Positions 42,175 to 51,700 of a stretch of DNA of 64,000 nucleotides are shown piece after piece. Position numbers and translations under genes: made by a program. The number at the start of each line of letters is the position of its first letter. The stretch's first letter is position 1. The stretch lies in the NCBI RefSeq assembly GCF_042652985.1, contig NZ_JBHSHQ010000035.1, positions 1-64,000 on the forward strand, given 5' to 3'. The notes beneath the pieces are model-generated. The model saw nothing but the letters and a program-made list of their open reading frames with translations, had not been told where the DNA came from and did no database searches. Source of the DNA: Ruoffia tabacinasalis (GTDB lineage: Bacteria > Bacillota > Bacilli > Lactobacillales > Aerococcaceae).

Positions 42175-43059
42175 TTAATTCTTACCATGTAATACGGTTA
42201 CATCCAATGTAATGAAGCCATCTAGCTTCGTCAGTAATGTTTGGCGTTCTTCGTCACTTAATTGCCAAGTCAATGGCGTCATAACGACTAAATCTTCCAA
42301 CTGACTACGGGTTAATTTTTGAGTCGCCTTAATTTCTTTCATCTTGGCATCTGGATAGTGCGTTTTGAAGACCTCGATGACATCTTCATTGGAGTATGGA
42401 TGAATATTTCCAATTTCCATATCCATGAGAGCTTGTCTTATTTCCTGTAAATAGCCAGAGTTAGGAATGATTTTAATGAGCTCACCTGATGGCTTTAAAA
42501 TTCGGTCAAATTCCGAGTAATTTGACGGTGAAAATATTGAAAAGACGATATCTATTTGATGATTAGCTACAGGTAACTCTGCCAAATCCGCAATCATCGA
42601 TAACATATGGCCATTATAATCTGTCGCAGCTTGGACCGCACTTTTTGCTAAATCGACCCCTATCAAGCGATACTCATTATCTTTAACTTGGCGACTCATT
42701 TGCCACAAGTGACTGCCTTCTCCACTCCCTGCATCAATCATTGAAATATCTTTTTGATAATTTCCAACTAGATATTGTCCAATATATTCATGCAGAGGTC
42801 GATACAGCTTTGTATTTAAAATAATCTCACGTCTTGAGTGAAACAAGGACGCATCATATTTTGTATTCGATGCTTTCCTAGCCATGAAAAAATAGCCTTG
42901 TTTCGCCATATCAAAACGGTGACCATTCGTGCACACCAAACTATGCGAGTCTAACTCTAAGGCTTCCTGGCAATGGATACAGCTTAAATTGACAGCTTGA
43001 TGAGTGTTAAGCCAATGTACTGTTCGGTCTTTCTTATTTAATTCATTTAACTGAGTCAT
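42175..43059 (-). CDS. rlmA: 23S rRNA (guanine-N1)-methyltransferase, RlmA family
   Basis: About 294 residues; the ATG at 43059 is used because GGAGG lies 10 bases before it. An N-terminal four-ligand zinc site (CIHC...CTNGHRFDMAKQGY) is followed by a SAM-dependent methyltransferase fold (IDAGSGEGSHLW, RLIGVDLAKSAVQAA, FSIFSPSNYSEFDRILKPSGELIKIIP). These features mark RlmA(I/II), which methylates G745 or G748 of 23S rRNA; the latter affects tylosin sensitivity. Which base is modified cannot be told. Confidence 0.88.
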   Translation of the reverse strand: MTQLNELNKKDRTVHWLNTHQAVNLSCIHCQEALELDSHSLVCTNGHRFDMAKQGYFFMARKASNTKYDASLFHSRREIILNTKLYRPLHEYIGQYLVGNYQKDISMIDAGSGEGSHLWQMSRQVKDNEYRLIGVDLAKSAVQAATDYNGHMLSMIADLAELPVANHQIDIVFSIFSPSNYSEFDRILKPSGELIKIIPNSGYLQEIRQALMDMEIGNIHPYSNEDVIEVFKTHYPDAKMKEIKATQKLTRSQLEDLVVMTPLTWQLSDEERQTLLTKLDGFITLDVTVLHGKN

Positions 43060-43111
43060 CACGACTTTGCCTCCCATTTTTCTCTACTTTTTAGATGATT
43101 TATCATAAAAC

Positions 43112-43146
43112 AAAAAAGTACTGAAGAAAGGACTTCTTCAGTACTA
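43112..43146 (-). terminator. Terminator of the cdaA-cdaR-glmM operon
   Basis: The stem AGTACTGAAGAAG/CTTCTTCAGTACT type repeat with a short loop is followed by TTTTTTG on the minus strand, 12 bases after the glmM stop. Confidence 0.88.
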
Positions 43147-43157
43147 AGTTTAATTGC

Positions 43158-44510
43158 TTACTCCATACCACGAATGTCACGAATAACGTCTGCGATTTGA
43201 TCCACGTAACGGTCAACACGTTCAGGTGTTGATGCTTCCGCCATGACACGTAAGATTGGTTCCGTTCCACTTGGACGTACTAAGATACGACCGTCGCCAT
43301 CCATTTCCGCTTCAACTTTAGCGATGATTTCTTTCACTTCTGGCTCATCCATGACAGTATGTTTGTCGTGAACACGAATATTAACTAATTTTTGTGGGAA
43401 GATGGTTACTTCACCCGCTAATTCTGATAATTTCTTACCAGTTTCACGCATCACAGCCATTAATTGAACGGCTGTTAATAAGCCGTCTCCCGTTGTATTG
43501 TAATCTAACATCACAATATGACCTGATTGTTCGCCACCTAAAGTGTGGTTACCTTCTCGCATTGCTTCGACAACATATCGGTCTCCAACTTTAGTTTTTA
43601 AAGCTGTCATGTTATTTTCTTCAACAGCTTTATGGAATCCAATGTTACTCATAACTGTTGATACGATTGTATTGTTAGCTAAGCGTCCTTGAGATTGTAA
43701 ATGTTTACCTAAGATAAACATAATTTTATCGCCATCAACAATGGCACCTGTCTCATCAACTGCGATTAAACGGTCTCCGTCGCCATCTAAAGCAACTCCA
43801 AGGTCTGCACCTTTTTCTTTAACCATTTCTTGTAAAGCTTCAGGGTGAGTTGATCCGACACCATTATTGATGTTAATTCCGTCAGGACGGTCTCCCATTG
43901 TATAGAAATCAGTCTCTAAATCTGCGAACAATTGGTTCACTAATGGGGCTGTTGCACCGTTGGCAGCATCCACACACACTTTTAAATCATCTAAGTTCGC
44001 TGAGATGGTTGATTGTAAGTATTGAATATATTTGATTGATCCTTCTGGGAAATCATCGGTTACTCCTAAGCCGTCTGCACTTGGGCGAGGTAGTTCATCA
44101 GCATCACTATCTAGTAATGCTTCGATTTCTGCTTCTTGATCATCAGAAAGTTTAAATCCGTTACTTCCGAAGAATTTAATTCCATTGTCTTGTGCTGGAT
44201 TGTGAGAAGCACTGATCATTACTCCAGCAGCTGCCCCTTGAGTTTTTGTTAAATAAGCTACTGCTGGTGTTGAGATCACACCTAATCGCATAACTTCGAT
44301 TCCGACAGATAATAATCCTGCTGTTAAAGCGTACTCTAATAATTCTCCAGAGATACGTGTGTCGCGCGCAACTAGTACGCGTGGATGTTCAACGTCAGAG
44401 TGTTGAAGTAACACATACCCTCCATAACGACCTAATTTAAAAGCTAATTCAGGTGTTAATTCACTATTTGCTACACCTCTGACACCATCTGTTCCAAAAT
44501 ATTTACCCAT
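43158..44510 (-). CDS. glmM: Phosphoglucosamine mutase
   Basis: A 450-residue enzyme converting glucosamine 6-phosphate to glucosamine 1-phosphate for UDP-GlcNAc and peptidoglycan synthesis. It starts MGKYFGTDGVRGVAN. The active serine is in ISASHNPAQDNGIKFFG (about 98-114), the metal loop is DGDGDRLIAVD and the phosphate site is RPSGTEPILRVM. It is the third gene of the conserved cdaA-cdaR-glmM operon; in relatives GlmM binds and tempers CdaA. Confidence 0.97.
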   Translation of the reverse strand: MGKYFGTDGVRGVANSELTPELAFKLGRYGGYVLLQHSDVEHPRVLVARDTRISGELLEYALTAGLLSVGIEVMRLGVISTPAVAYLTKTQGAAAGVMISASHNPAQDNGIKFFGSNGFKLSDDQEAEIEALLDSDADELPRPSADGLGVTDDFPEGSIKYIQYLQSTISANLDDLKVCVDAANGATAPLVNQLFADLETDFYTMGDRPDGININNGVGSTHPEALQEMVKEKGADLGVALDGDGDRLIAVDETGAIVDGDKIMFILGKHLQSQGRLANNTIVSTVMSNIGFHKAVEENNMTALKTKVGDRYVVEAMREGNHTLGGEQSGHIVMLDYNTTGDGLLTAVQLMAVMRETGKKLSELAGEVTIFPQKLVNIRVHDKHTVMDEPEVKEIIAKVEAEMDGDGRILVRPSGTEPILRVMAEASTPERVDRYVDQIADVIRDIRGME

Positions 44511-44537
44511 TATTGATTAATCTCCTAACTTTTCCTA

Positions 44538-45677
44538 TTAGTTATTTCCTGATTCGTCCTCGACATTTTGCGATTCTACAACGGCTGACTCGTTGCTTTC
44601 AGTCGCGTTTTCTTCATCTTCCATTTCAGTTCCAGATTCAGATTCGGGTCCGTTGTTTTCTTCATTATCTTCGCTTGTCTCATTGGTTTCTTCAGAGCTT
44701 TGCTCCTCGTTCTCACTTGAAGCGATTGGTGTGATGCTTACTTCGATTTGAACATCGCCACCATTTATCACAGTCATACCTTCTGGCACTTGTAATTCAC
44801 CCGTGATGGTTGTTGATTCTGTTAAACCACTGACATCAGCAACTACGCCAATTGTGTCAACATTCGGTTGACTCCCTTGAATTACCAAGCTCTGAGGCGT
44901 AGTAATCGTATATTCATACGTATACATCGCTTGGTCTTCCCCAAAAGGGATGATATGCATACCTACTTCACTTTGAGGTTGTACTACTTCAACTTGTGCT
45001 TCGATTTCCGTGACATTTGAATTCACATCTAATACTTCACCGTTGGCATTCACGATTTGTAAAACATATGATCCACTGAAGCTACTATTGGCTGGTTGTG
45101 GATTGGCAATCGTAATATAAACTCGGTCAATTTGTTGAATGGTTTCAACGTCACCAGTTAATTGTACTTCTTGAGGATTTAATGAAACACTTTCCACATT
45201 AAAACCGTCTTGAATGGCGTTCGGATCTATTTCATATTCAATTTCAGCCGTAATTTCTTCTAACTGTGATATTTTAACATATCTTCTCGATGGTGTAACT
45301 TGGTAATCGACTGTATCCGGTAAATCAGAAACGATAAACTGGATTTGTTGCGTTCCAGACGGGATATCTGTTAAATCTTCCGTTTGGACAGTAATTTCTT
45401 TTTCTAATACTTGGTTTATTACATTACGCGGTCCTGTTAATCGTACTTGAACCGATTCTGGTAAGCCACTAATAAATGTATTTTCTGGAATTTCTCCAAC
45501 AGTAACTGGAACATTATCTATAGTTTCTGTTACGTTGATACTGGCAAACTGCTGGTTTGCTGCACTTTGAAAGACGAACGCATTATTTTCTGATGCGACA
45601 AAAATGTACAAGAAAATGGCAAAAAGCAGAGAGATGAGTCTTACGGCCCATTTATTCTCAAATAGTCCTCTATTCAT
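44538..45677 (-). CDS. cdaR: CdaA regulator with YbbR domains
   Basis: A 379-residue protein with one N-terminal membrane helix (about 10-28) and repeated extracellular YbbR domains (about 45-320; segments PENTFISGLPESVQVRLTGPRNVINQ and SVSLNPQEVQLTGDVETIQQID). A Glu/Asn/Ser-rich tail (about 325-379) follows. It modulates the diadenylate cyclase CdaA, with which it overlaps by one base (TAATG). GAGGTGA precedes the start. Confidence 0.93.
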   Translation of the reverse strand: MNRGLFENKWAVRLISLLFAIFLYIFVASENNAFVFQSAANQQFASINVTETIDNVPVTVGEIPENTFISGLPESVQVRLTGPRNVINQVLEKEITVQTEDLTDIPSGTQQIQFIVSDLPDTVDYQVTPSRRYVKISQLEEITAEIEYEIDPNAIQDGFNVESVSLNPQEVQLTGDVETIQQIDRVYITIANPQPANSSFSGSYVLQIVNANGEVLDVNSNVTEIEAQVEVVQPQSEVGMHIIPFGEDQAMYTYEYTITTPQSLVIQGSQPNVDTIGVVADVSGLTESTTITGELQVPEGMTVINGGDVQIEVSITPIASSENEEQSSEETNETSEDNEENNGPESESGTEMEDEENATESNESAVVESQNVEDESGNN

Positions 45678-46519
45678 TATTTATCACCTCTTTGTAAACT
45701 GTCATTAAGAAAGTCGCGAATGACTTGGAATATATCTTTCGAATCATCTTCATCTACAAACAAGTATTCTTCAAGTATGTTTCTAAATTCGTTTCGGTCA
45801 AGTGCGCGGTTCATCTTATCACCTTTAACTACACTAATATCTCCAGTTTCTTCTGATACGATAACTGTTACTGCATCAGAAACTTCACTTAAACCAATGG
45901 CAGCACGATGCCTTGTTCCTAACTCTTTCGGTATTAATGTACTGTCTGATAGAGGTAGATAACATGAAGCGGCTGCGATTTGATAATCTCTAATAATCAC
46001 TGCTCCGTCATGTAAAGGTGTATTTGGAATGAATATGTTAATTAACAATTGATTTGTTATTTCTGCGTCAAGTGGTATCCCGGTTGAAATATAATCTCCC
46101 AAGCCGTCTTGACCTTCAATTGAAATCAAGGCACCAATTTTCCTTTTAGACATGTACTGAACTGATTTTTCGATATCATTTATTAATTTTTCACTTGGAT
46201 TATTCCTACTCTTACGATTTTTAAATAAGTCTCGACCTAATATCTCAAGAGCGCGCCTCAATTCCGGTTGGAATAGAATAATCATCGCCACAACACCCCA
46301 AGATAGTACCTGACCTAATAGCCAATCCACTGTCTGAAGTCCTGCAAGTGAACTCACACTTTTGGCAATAAGGAAGATCCCTACCCCTTTTAAAAGATTC
46401 ATCATCTGAGTTCCACGAGCATACATTAATAAGCGATAAATTAAATACCAGACTAATAAAATATCAAGTATTCGAATTATCGGCTGATTCGTCATAAACT
46501 GATTCATAAAATCTAACAC
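45677..46519 (-). CDS. cdaA: Diadenylate cyclase
   Basis: A 280-residue membrane enzyme that makes c-di-AMP from two ATP. Three N-terminal helices (about 15-85) precede the DAC domain, whose DGA and RHR motifs are intact (PLHDGAVIIRD and GTRHRAAIGLSE). The start is GTG at 46519 with an AGGTGACAAG ribosome site. It is the first gene of the operon; repeat array 2 lies immediately upstream of its promoter region. Confidence 0.96.
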   Translation of the reverse strand: MLDFMNQFMTNQPIIRILDILLVWYLIYRLLMYARGTQMMNLLKGVGIFLIAKSVSSLAGLQTVDWLLGQVLSWGVVAMIILFQPELRRALEILGRDLFKNRKSRNNPSEKLINDIEKSVQYMSKRKIGALISIEGQDGLGDYISTGIPLDAEITNQLLINIFIPNTPLHDGAVIIRDYQIAAASCYLPLSDSTLIPKELGTRHRAAIGLSEVSDAVTVIVSEETGDISVVKGDKMNRALDRNEFRNILEEYLFVDEDDSKDIFQVIRDFLNDSLQRGDK

Positions 46520-46656
46520 CTTGTCACCTTCTTTCTAATCACTCTCTGATATTATAGCATATCAATCTTTCATACTTAATATTTTGAAGCAGAAAATTTG
46601 AAATGATTTTCTGAGATGGGGAAGATGTGGGGGTTGTGGTGGATTGGTGGGAGTAG

Positions 46657-46913
46657 TTGGGTTATCGGGACGGGTCATGTAGTGACAAGGGAAATTAGAC
46701 GGTTAACGGGACACGTCATGTGATGACAGGGGAAATTAAACGGTTAACGGGACGGGTCATGTAGTGACAAGGGAAATTGGACGGGTAACAGGACGGGTCA
46801 TCTTATGACAAGGGAAATTGGACGGGTAACAGGACGGGTCATCTTATGACAAGGGAAATTAAACAGCTAACGGGACGGGTCGTACAATGACTCGTCCCGT
46901 TAGCCGATTTCCC
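46657..46913. repeat. Array 2 of the same 41-bp repeat family (about 6 units)
   Basis: Units begin at 46657 (short, 38 bases), 46695, 46736, 46777, 46818 and 46859, exactly 41 bases apart after the first. A typical unit reads TTGGACGGGTAACAGGACGG, then GTCA-N5-TGAC, then AAGGGAAA. The units at 46777 and 46818 are identical. The last unit forms a large hairpin: GCTAACGGGACG pairs with CGTCCCGTTAGC (46866-46904), and outer GGGAAAT pairs with ATTTCCC (46853-46913). A G-rich stretch (46616-46660) borders the left end. The array lies between the 3' end of the NERD gene and the start of cdaA, both on the minus strand, in the same orientation as array 1. Confidence 0.9.
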
Positions 46914-46923
46914 ACTATTAAAA

Positions 46924-47907
46924 TTACTTTGCTTTTGAATTTTTAAACGGAAACTCAACATTTTCGAAGGCATAGTCAAAAGAACTATTTTTATTGGCAT
47001 AGGCTGCGTATCTTCCGCTATTCATTTTCCCAAAATACTTACTTAATGTGCGTGCGATATACTTTTTACTCACTTGGCCATCAAGAAACACTTCACATTC
47101 ACTCACAGTGAGCGGTTCTCGGTAACGAATCAGTCCATATTCACATAAAGTACGAACGACCGATTTCTTTTTGACTTCATGATGGCCACATTGATTACAG
47201 ATGACTTTATACATTGTCAGCGTTATATCAAAACTGTGACATTTAGCACATTTTATACCTCGTTTCATTTGGTTGATCTCTTTCATCGATTTAGGTACAG
47301 GTGGGTAAGGATTTTCAATTTGAAACTCATTCAGAATTCGTTCTTTTAAAGCTATTGGCAAGATATTAGCTAGCGGTAAATTTTGTTCATCACGGGCAAT
47401 TCCTTTAATCCAATGTATAAATTCTGCTCGGTTCATCCCCACTTCTGAGGCCGGCTCATCTAAGCGAATCAATCCTTCTGGGTTTACAAATACAATCTTC
47501 CCCTGAATTTCGCCACTATATCTTAAATTATTGAACAGCAAATTAACTTTCTCCATCGAGCGTTCCAGTTGAATAAAAATACTTTTGCTTAATAATTTTC
47601 CATTCGCAAATGCTTGTTGATTCTGATGGACATATTCCGTTGCATAATTCTTTGCATCGATAATATAAACCCCACTCCCAGTTAAGACTACAAGATCAAG
47701 TTGTGTTGTGCCTCCAGTATTTATCCAAACATCATGGAGATAAATCCAGTTCGCATTGCCATATTTAAGTAATAATTGATAAACTTCCGCTTCCCCCTTA
47801 AATCCATCCCTGTTGACTTGATACTGATAGAATTCTTTTTGAGTTAAGCCTTCACGGTAATAGCATTCTTCTTGTTGCTGAAGTTCTAAATTTTTCTGTA
47901 ACATCAT
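46924..47907 (-). CDS. NERD-domain protein with zinc ribbon
   Basis: A 327-residue protein with a nuclease-related NERD domain (about 35-150: GEAEVYQLLLKYG, HDVWINTGGTTQLDLVVLTGSGVYIIDAKNY). A zinc-ribbon follows (about 219-245, CAKC...CNQCGHH), then a C-terminal region with a possible winged helix. The D...D-AK pattern resembles restriction-like nuclease sites. Role unknown; NERD proteins are linked to DNA processing. GGGAGAAAATG supports the start. Confidence 0.82.
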   Translation of the reverse strand: MMLQKNLELQQQEECYYREGLTQKEFYQYQVNRDGFKGEAEVYQLLLKYGNANWIYLHDVWINTGGTTQLDLVVLTGSGVYIIDAKNYATEYVHQNQQAFANGKLLSKSIFIQLERSMEKVNLLFNNLRYSGEIQGKIVFVNPEGLIRLDEPASEVGMNRAEFIHWIKGIARDEQNLPLANILPIALKERILNEFQIENPYPPVPKSMKEINQMKRGIKCAKCHSFDITLTMYKVICNQCGHHEVKKKSVVRTLCEYGLIRYREPLTVSECEVFLDGQVSKKYIARTLSKYFGKMNSGRYAAYANKNSSFDYAFENVEFPFKNSKAK

Positions 47908-48015
47908 TTTCTCCCTTTCTATAAATAGTTACATATATAGATACAAGAAAAAGAGCTGTTTTCATTTTTTTATTTTAAAATAATTAAAAAACCTACGAGC
48001 ATCACTGCTAGTAGG

Positions 48016-48297
48016 TTAATCTTCTGGATGTGGTGGGTCGCCGTATTTTCTAAAATACTGACGTTTCAATGTAAAGTGATCTGGAACGTGATCAATGCCA
48101 CCTTCTGCAAATGGATGGCATCGGCAAATTCGAGCCACTCCCATCGTCGTTCCCTTCGCCGCACCATGCTTTTCAACGGCTTCAATCATATAACTCGAGC
48201 AAGTTGGGTAATAACGGCAACTTGACGGAAGTCCGGGAGAGATAAATTTTTGGTAAAATCTCACTGGTTTGATAATCATATTTTTAATATTCTTCAC
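48016..48297 (-). CDS. yidD: Membrane protein insertion efficiency factor
   Basis: A protein of up to 93 residues with the YidD signature FYQKFISPGLPSSCRYYPTCSSYMIEAVEKHGAAKG and CRCHPFAEGGIDHVP. It is a small amphipathic membrane-bound protein that aids YidC-dependent insertion. The start may be GTG 48297 or the ATG six codons later (MIIKPVRFYQK). It follows the VTT gene after about six bases. Confidence 0.93.
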   Translation of the reverse strand: MKNIKNMIIKPVRFYQKFISPGLPSSCRYYPTCSSYMIEAVEKHGAAKGTTMGVARICRCHPFAEGGIDHVPDHFTLKRQYFRKYGDPPHPED

Positions 48298-48303
48298 CTT
48301 CTA

Positions 48304-48906
48304 TTAACTAAAATATTCAAAAACAACTTGGATAAAATTCGATGTAAAATACGTATAAATGAAAACTGATACAGGTCGATACGCAATGACCATACCAATA
48401 AACTGCTTAAAACGTATGTTGGACACCCCAGCAATCATACAAAAGATATCATCTGGGAAGATTGGCGCGAGAAAGCCAATCCGAAGGAGGCGTTTAAAAC
48501 GATGGCCATGATTCATAATTCCCATATACTTTATATAATCATCGTCTGAAATAAAAGCCCGTATCACTGCGTGACCGAAACGCGCGCCAATCACAAAGTT
48601 AATCGACGAACCAATAATCATTCCGATAGTATTGAACAGAAATCCCCACAGATGCCCAAAAAGTAAATCCCCAATAACATTGGTCAGTCCTAAAGGAATA
48701 ATCGGGTAAATTATTTGACTGATTTGAACTAAAATAAAGATGATTGGCCCCATAAAGCCTAATCTACTCAGAAAATCAGAAAAGCCACCGTCTGGTTGGA
48801 AATATTCGGATTGGCTAATGTAGATTGAACCGACAATTGTAATAATAACACCAATGACTGTCGTGAAGCGAATGATGCGCCGCTTCGTTTCGATAGTTAG
48901 TTTCAT
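48304..48906 (-). CDS. TVP38/DedA-like (VTT domain) membrane protein
   Basis: A 200-residue membrane protein with about five helices. The VTT region (about 70-160) includes FGHLWGFLFNTIGMIIGSSINFVIGARFGHAVI and GFLAPIFPDDIFCMIAGVSNIRFKQFIG, typical of the SNARE-associated/TVP38 family. In bacteria such proteins affect lipid distribution, but this one has no known role. TAGGAG precedes the start. It probably shares a transcript with yidD. Confidence 0.88.
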   Translation of the reverse strand: MKLTIETKRRIIRFTTVIGVIITIVGSIYISQSEYFQPDGGFSDFLSRLGFMGPIIFILVQISQIIYPIIPLGLTNVIGDLLFGHLWGFLFNTIGMIIGSSINFVIGARFGHAVIRAFISDDDYIKYMGIMNHGHRFKRLLRIGFLAPIFPDDIFCMIAGVSNIRFKQFIGMVIAYRPVSVFIYTYFTSNFIQVVFEYFS

Positions 48907-49019
48907 ACACGTACTCCTAAAATATTTTGGGGGTGAGTTGATTCTTTTATATACTTAAAACGCATTGTATACTCTATAATATATTGTAACGCAATTAAAT
49001 CTTTAAGTGGAGGGATTTT

Positions 49020-50096
49020 TTGGAAAAATTAAAACAACTTGTAGCGGAAATGAATAATCATGACATTAGTAACATGATTATTACGGACACATACAGTATT
49101 CGCTATTTAATCGATTATTATACACAACCAGGTGAACGGTTATTAGCTTTCATAGCTACTGCAGCAGGTAAACATTATTTAGTGCTAAATAACTTATTCC
49201 CACGTGCTGATGAAAATGATGATTATTCAGTCATTTATTATCAAGATGGCGAAGCGATTATGGAACAAATTGCTGAAATCTTAACGGATGGTGTAACGAG
49301 TATCGATAAAGTATGGCCAAGTCACTTCTTACTTGAATTAATGGGTATCAAGAAAGACTTACAACCAGTCAATGCTTCTTATATCTTAGGCGATATCCGA
49401 GCAATTAAATCAGATGAAGAAATTGATATCATGCGTGAAGCTTCTCTGTTAAATGATCAAGTCATGGAAAAATTAATCGACTCTTTAACTACTGGTAAAA
49501 CAGAAGCTGAATACGCTGAAGAATTAGCTCGATACTATAAAGAATCCGGTCATTCGGGATTTTCATTTGAGCCTATTGTTGGTTACGGACCAAACGGTGC
49601 CGATCCTCATCACACAACCGACGATTCCTTACCAAACGTTGGAGACCCAGTCGTTCTTGATATTGGCGGGATGTATAAAGGTTATGCTTCAGATATGACT
49701 CGAACAGTATTCTATGGTGAACCAAGTGAAGAAGCTATGGAAGTATATGATATAGTTCGCCAAGCAAATCTAGCGGGAATAGCTGCGGTTAAACCTGGTG
49801 TTCCGTTAAGTAGTATAGATTTAGCAGCACGTAAAGTGATTAACGATGCTGGTTACGGTGAATACTTTACACACCGTTTAGGACATTTCATCGGTCAAGA
49901 AGCGCATGAAGCTGGTGATGTATCACAATACAATGATGAATTAACTAAGGTAGGACAGGTATTCTCAATTGAACCTGGTGTTTATTTACCTGGTAAATTC
50001 GGTGTTCGAATTGAAGACTTAGTCGTTGTGACTGAAGATGGTTGTGAAGTTTTAAACCACGTGACAAAAGAACCTCTTATCATCGAAGTCAATTAA
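49020..50096 (+). CDS. Xaa-Pro peptidase (M24 family)
   Basis: A 358-residue metallopeptidase that cleaves N-terminal residues before proline. Metal ligands are visible in VVLDIGGMYKGYASDMTRTVF (two Asp), HRLGHFIGQEAHEAG (His), FSIEPGVYLPGKFGVRIEDLVVV (two Glu). The N-terminal creatinase-like domain (about 1-125) is present. The start is TTG at 49020 with GTGGAGGG upstream. It resembles PepQ/PepP of lactic acid bacteria. Confidence 0.92.
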   Translation: MEKLKQLVAEMNNHDISNMIITDTYSIRYLIDYYTQPGERLLAFIATAAGKHYLVLNNLFPRADENDDYSVIYYQDGEAIMEQIAEILTDGVTSIDKVWPSHFLLELMGIKKDLQPVNASYILGDIRAIKSDEEIDIMREASLLNDQVMEKLIDSLTTGKTEAEYAEELARYYKESGHSGFSFEPIVGYGPNGADPHHTTDDSLPNVGDPVVLDIGGMYKGYASDMTRTVFYGEPSEEAMEVYDIVRQANLAGIAAVKPGVPLSSIDLAARKVINDAGYGEYFTHRLGHFIGQEAHEAGDVSQYNDELTKVGQVFSIEPGVYLPGKFGVRIEDLVVVTEDGCEVLNHVTKEPLIIEVN

Positions 50097-50100
50097 ACAC

Positions 50101-50141
50101 AAAAACTAGGACGGTCTAGAATGACCAGTCCTAGTTTTTTT
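50101..50141. terminator. Bidirectional terminator
   Basis: The stem AAAAACTAGGAC/GTCCTAGTTTTT lies between the convergent peptidase and amidase genes. Confidence 0.88.
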
Positions 50142-51637
50142 TATAAAACATCTGCAATTGAAGTATCTAAGTATCCAGCATCTTCTAATTGCTTAGACAG
50201 TTGAAGTAGTAAGTACTCTCCACCTTTTCGTGTTGAAAATTGAGCACCTAACGGTAACCCATTATCTAGTTTATGCACTGGTAAACTAATTGCAGGTTGA
50301 CCGGTTAGATTCATTTGCTGAGTAAACGGTGTCCATGCTAAACTTTCTGCAAACATTTCCCAAACTAGATTTTGCTGTTGTTGAACATCGTACTGTTCAA
50401 TGTTTCTTAAATCATTCAACAGTTTATCCCCTTTAGCAAAAGCTGTATGTAGAGGTGCTGGTCCGTTTGTTGCTGGCATTAACAGTAAATCATAATCCTT
50501 GAAGAAGGCTTCAGATACAGCGGTTATGTCATCCCAATAAGATAAAACTTCAGAATACTCTACCCCGCTAATATTTAAACCTAACTGGTAAATCGCCCAA
50601 CTCATTAATTCCATATCATCTTGAGTCATTGGTCTGTTTAATGCCTGTTCAAACCCTTTAAGCATCGAAGCAGTTTCAACACCATTTACTTTATAATACG
50701 TTTGCATTGCTTTAACACCATCGATTTCAGGCTCTGCTTCAACCAATATATGTCCTAATGATTCTAATACACGAATTGTTTCTTGCATTAAACTTTGTGC
50801 TTCCTTTGTCATTGGTTCTCCGATTGGTGTATTCATTGAATATGCAATACGAAGTGGTTGCTCTAAATCTACTAGTAACTCATGCGGTATTCGCGGTAAT
50901 ATAAAAGGGGCTTCAAACTGTTCGGTCTGCATCCATTTTAGTAATGTCCATGTATCTCGAACTGATTTAGTCAATGCAAAATTCACCGACGCCCCTTGCC
51001 AGCTTCGGTAATCGCTTGGTCCAACCGGTATACGCCCACGACTTGTTTTTAAACCGATTAAACCACTAAAAGATGCAGGAATTCGAATAGAGCCTCCTCC
51101 ATCACTCGCCGTGACGATGGGAACAATTCCTGCTTTCAATGCTGCCGCCCCTCCACCACTAGATCCTCCAGGGTTTCGCTTTAAATCTAAAGGTGAATTT
51201 ACACGACCTGTCCACTCAGAATCACTGACATTTTTAAAACCAAATTCTGGAACATTCGTCCGACCTACAACAATAAAGCCAGCAGATTCAATACTCTTGG
51301 TAAAATTGTCCGTTTGTGTCGCTTCAAATTGATCCATTAAACGGGCACCGCTTGTTGATTTTTGGCCTGTTTGATTTTGTCCTAGATCTTTTAATAGGAT
51401 GGGGACACCGAAGAATGGGGGTAAATCTCCATAGCTTCCGGCGTCTAACTGTTCAAAGTAGTGATCAAAGCGATTAGCTATACTCCGTGCAAATTCATAT
51501 TGCTTGTGTACAACGGCATTCAATGTATCGTTCCACTCTTCAATATTTTGAATGGCTCGTTCTACCAATTCCGTAGCTGTTGTTTCACCGTTTTTTAGTA
51601 ATTCTGCATAATGAGTGGCATCTTCTTTAAATAACAT
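50141..51637 (-). CDS. Amidase (GatA-like signature family)
   Basis: A 498-residue hydrolase with the Ser-cis-Ser-Lys triad: VPILLKDLGQ (Lys), GGSSGGGAAALKAG (cis-Ser) and SDGGGSIRIPASFSGLIGLK (nucleophile Ser). It is a free-standing amidase, not GatA, because gatC and gatB are absent nearby and the C-terminal half differs. The substrate is unknown. AAGGAGAG supports the start. Confidence 0.9.
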   Translation of the reverse strand: MLFKEDATHYAELLKNGETTATELVERAIQNIEEWNDTLNAVVHKQYEFARSIANRFDHYFEQLDAGSYGDLPPFFGVPILLKDLGQNQTGQKSTSGARLMDQFEATQTDNFTKSIESAGFIVVGRTNVPEFGFKNVSDSEWTGRVNSPLDLKRNPGGSSGGGAAALKAGIVPIVTASDGGGSIRIPASFSGLIGLKTSRGRIPVGPSDYRSWQGASVNFALTKSVRDTWTLLKWMQTEQFEAPFILPRIPHELLVDLEQPLRIAYSMNTPIGEPMTKEAQSLMQETIRVLESLGHILVEAEPEIDGVKAMQTYYKVNGVETASMLKGFEQALNRPMTQDDMELMSWAIYQLGLNISGVEYSEVLSYWDDITAVSEAFFKDYDLLLMPATNGPAPLHTAFAKGDKLLNDLRNIEQYDVQQQQNLVWEMFAESLAWTPFTQQMNLTGQPAISLPVHKLDNGLPLGAQFSTRKGGEYLLLQLSKQLEDAGYLDTSIADVL

Positions 51638-51662
51638 CTCTTCTCTCCTTAAATATATATAA

Positions 51663-51698
51663 AAACACCACTTCCCTCTTTCAAAAGAAGTGGCTTGC
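51663..51698 (-). terminator. Terminator after the aldo/keto reductase
   Basis: The stem GCCACTTC/GAAGTGGT is followed on the minus strand by GTTTTTATAT, just after the stop codon. Confidence 0.7.
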
Positions 51699-51700
51699 TA

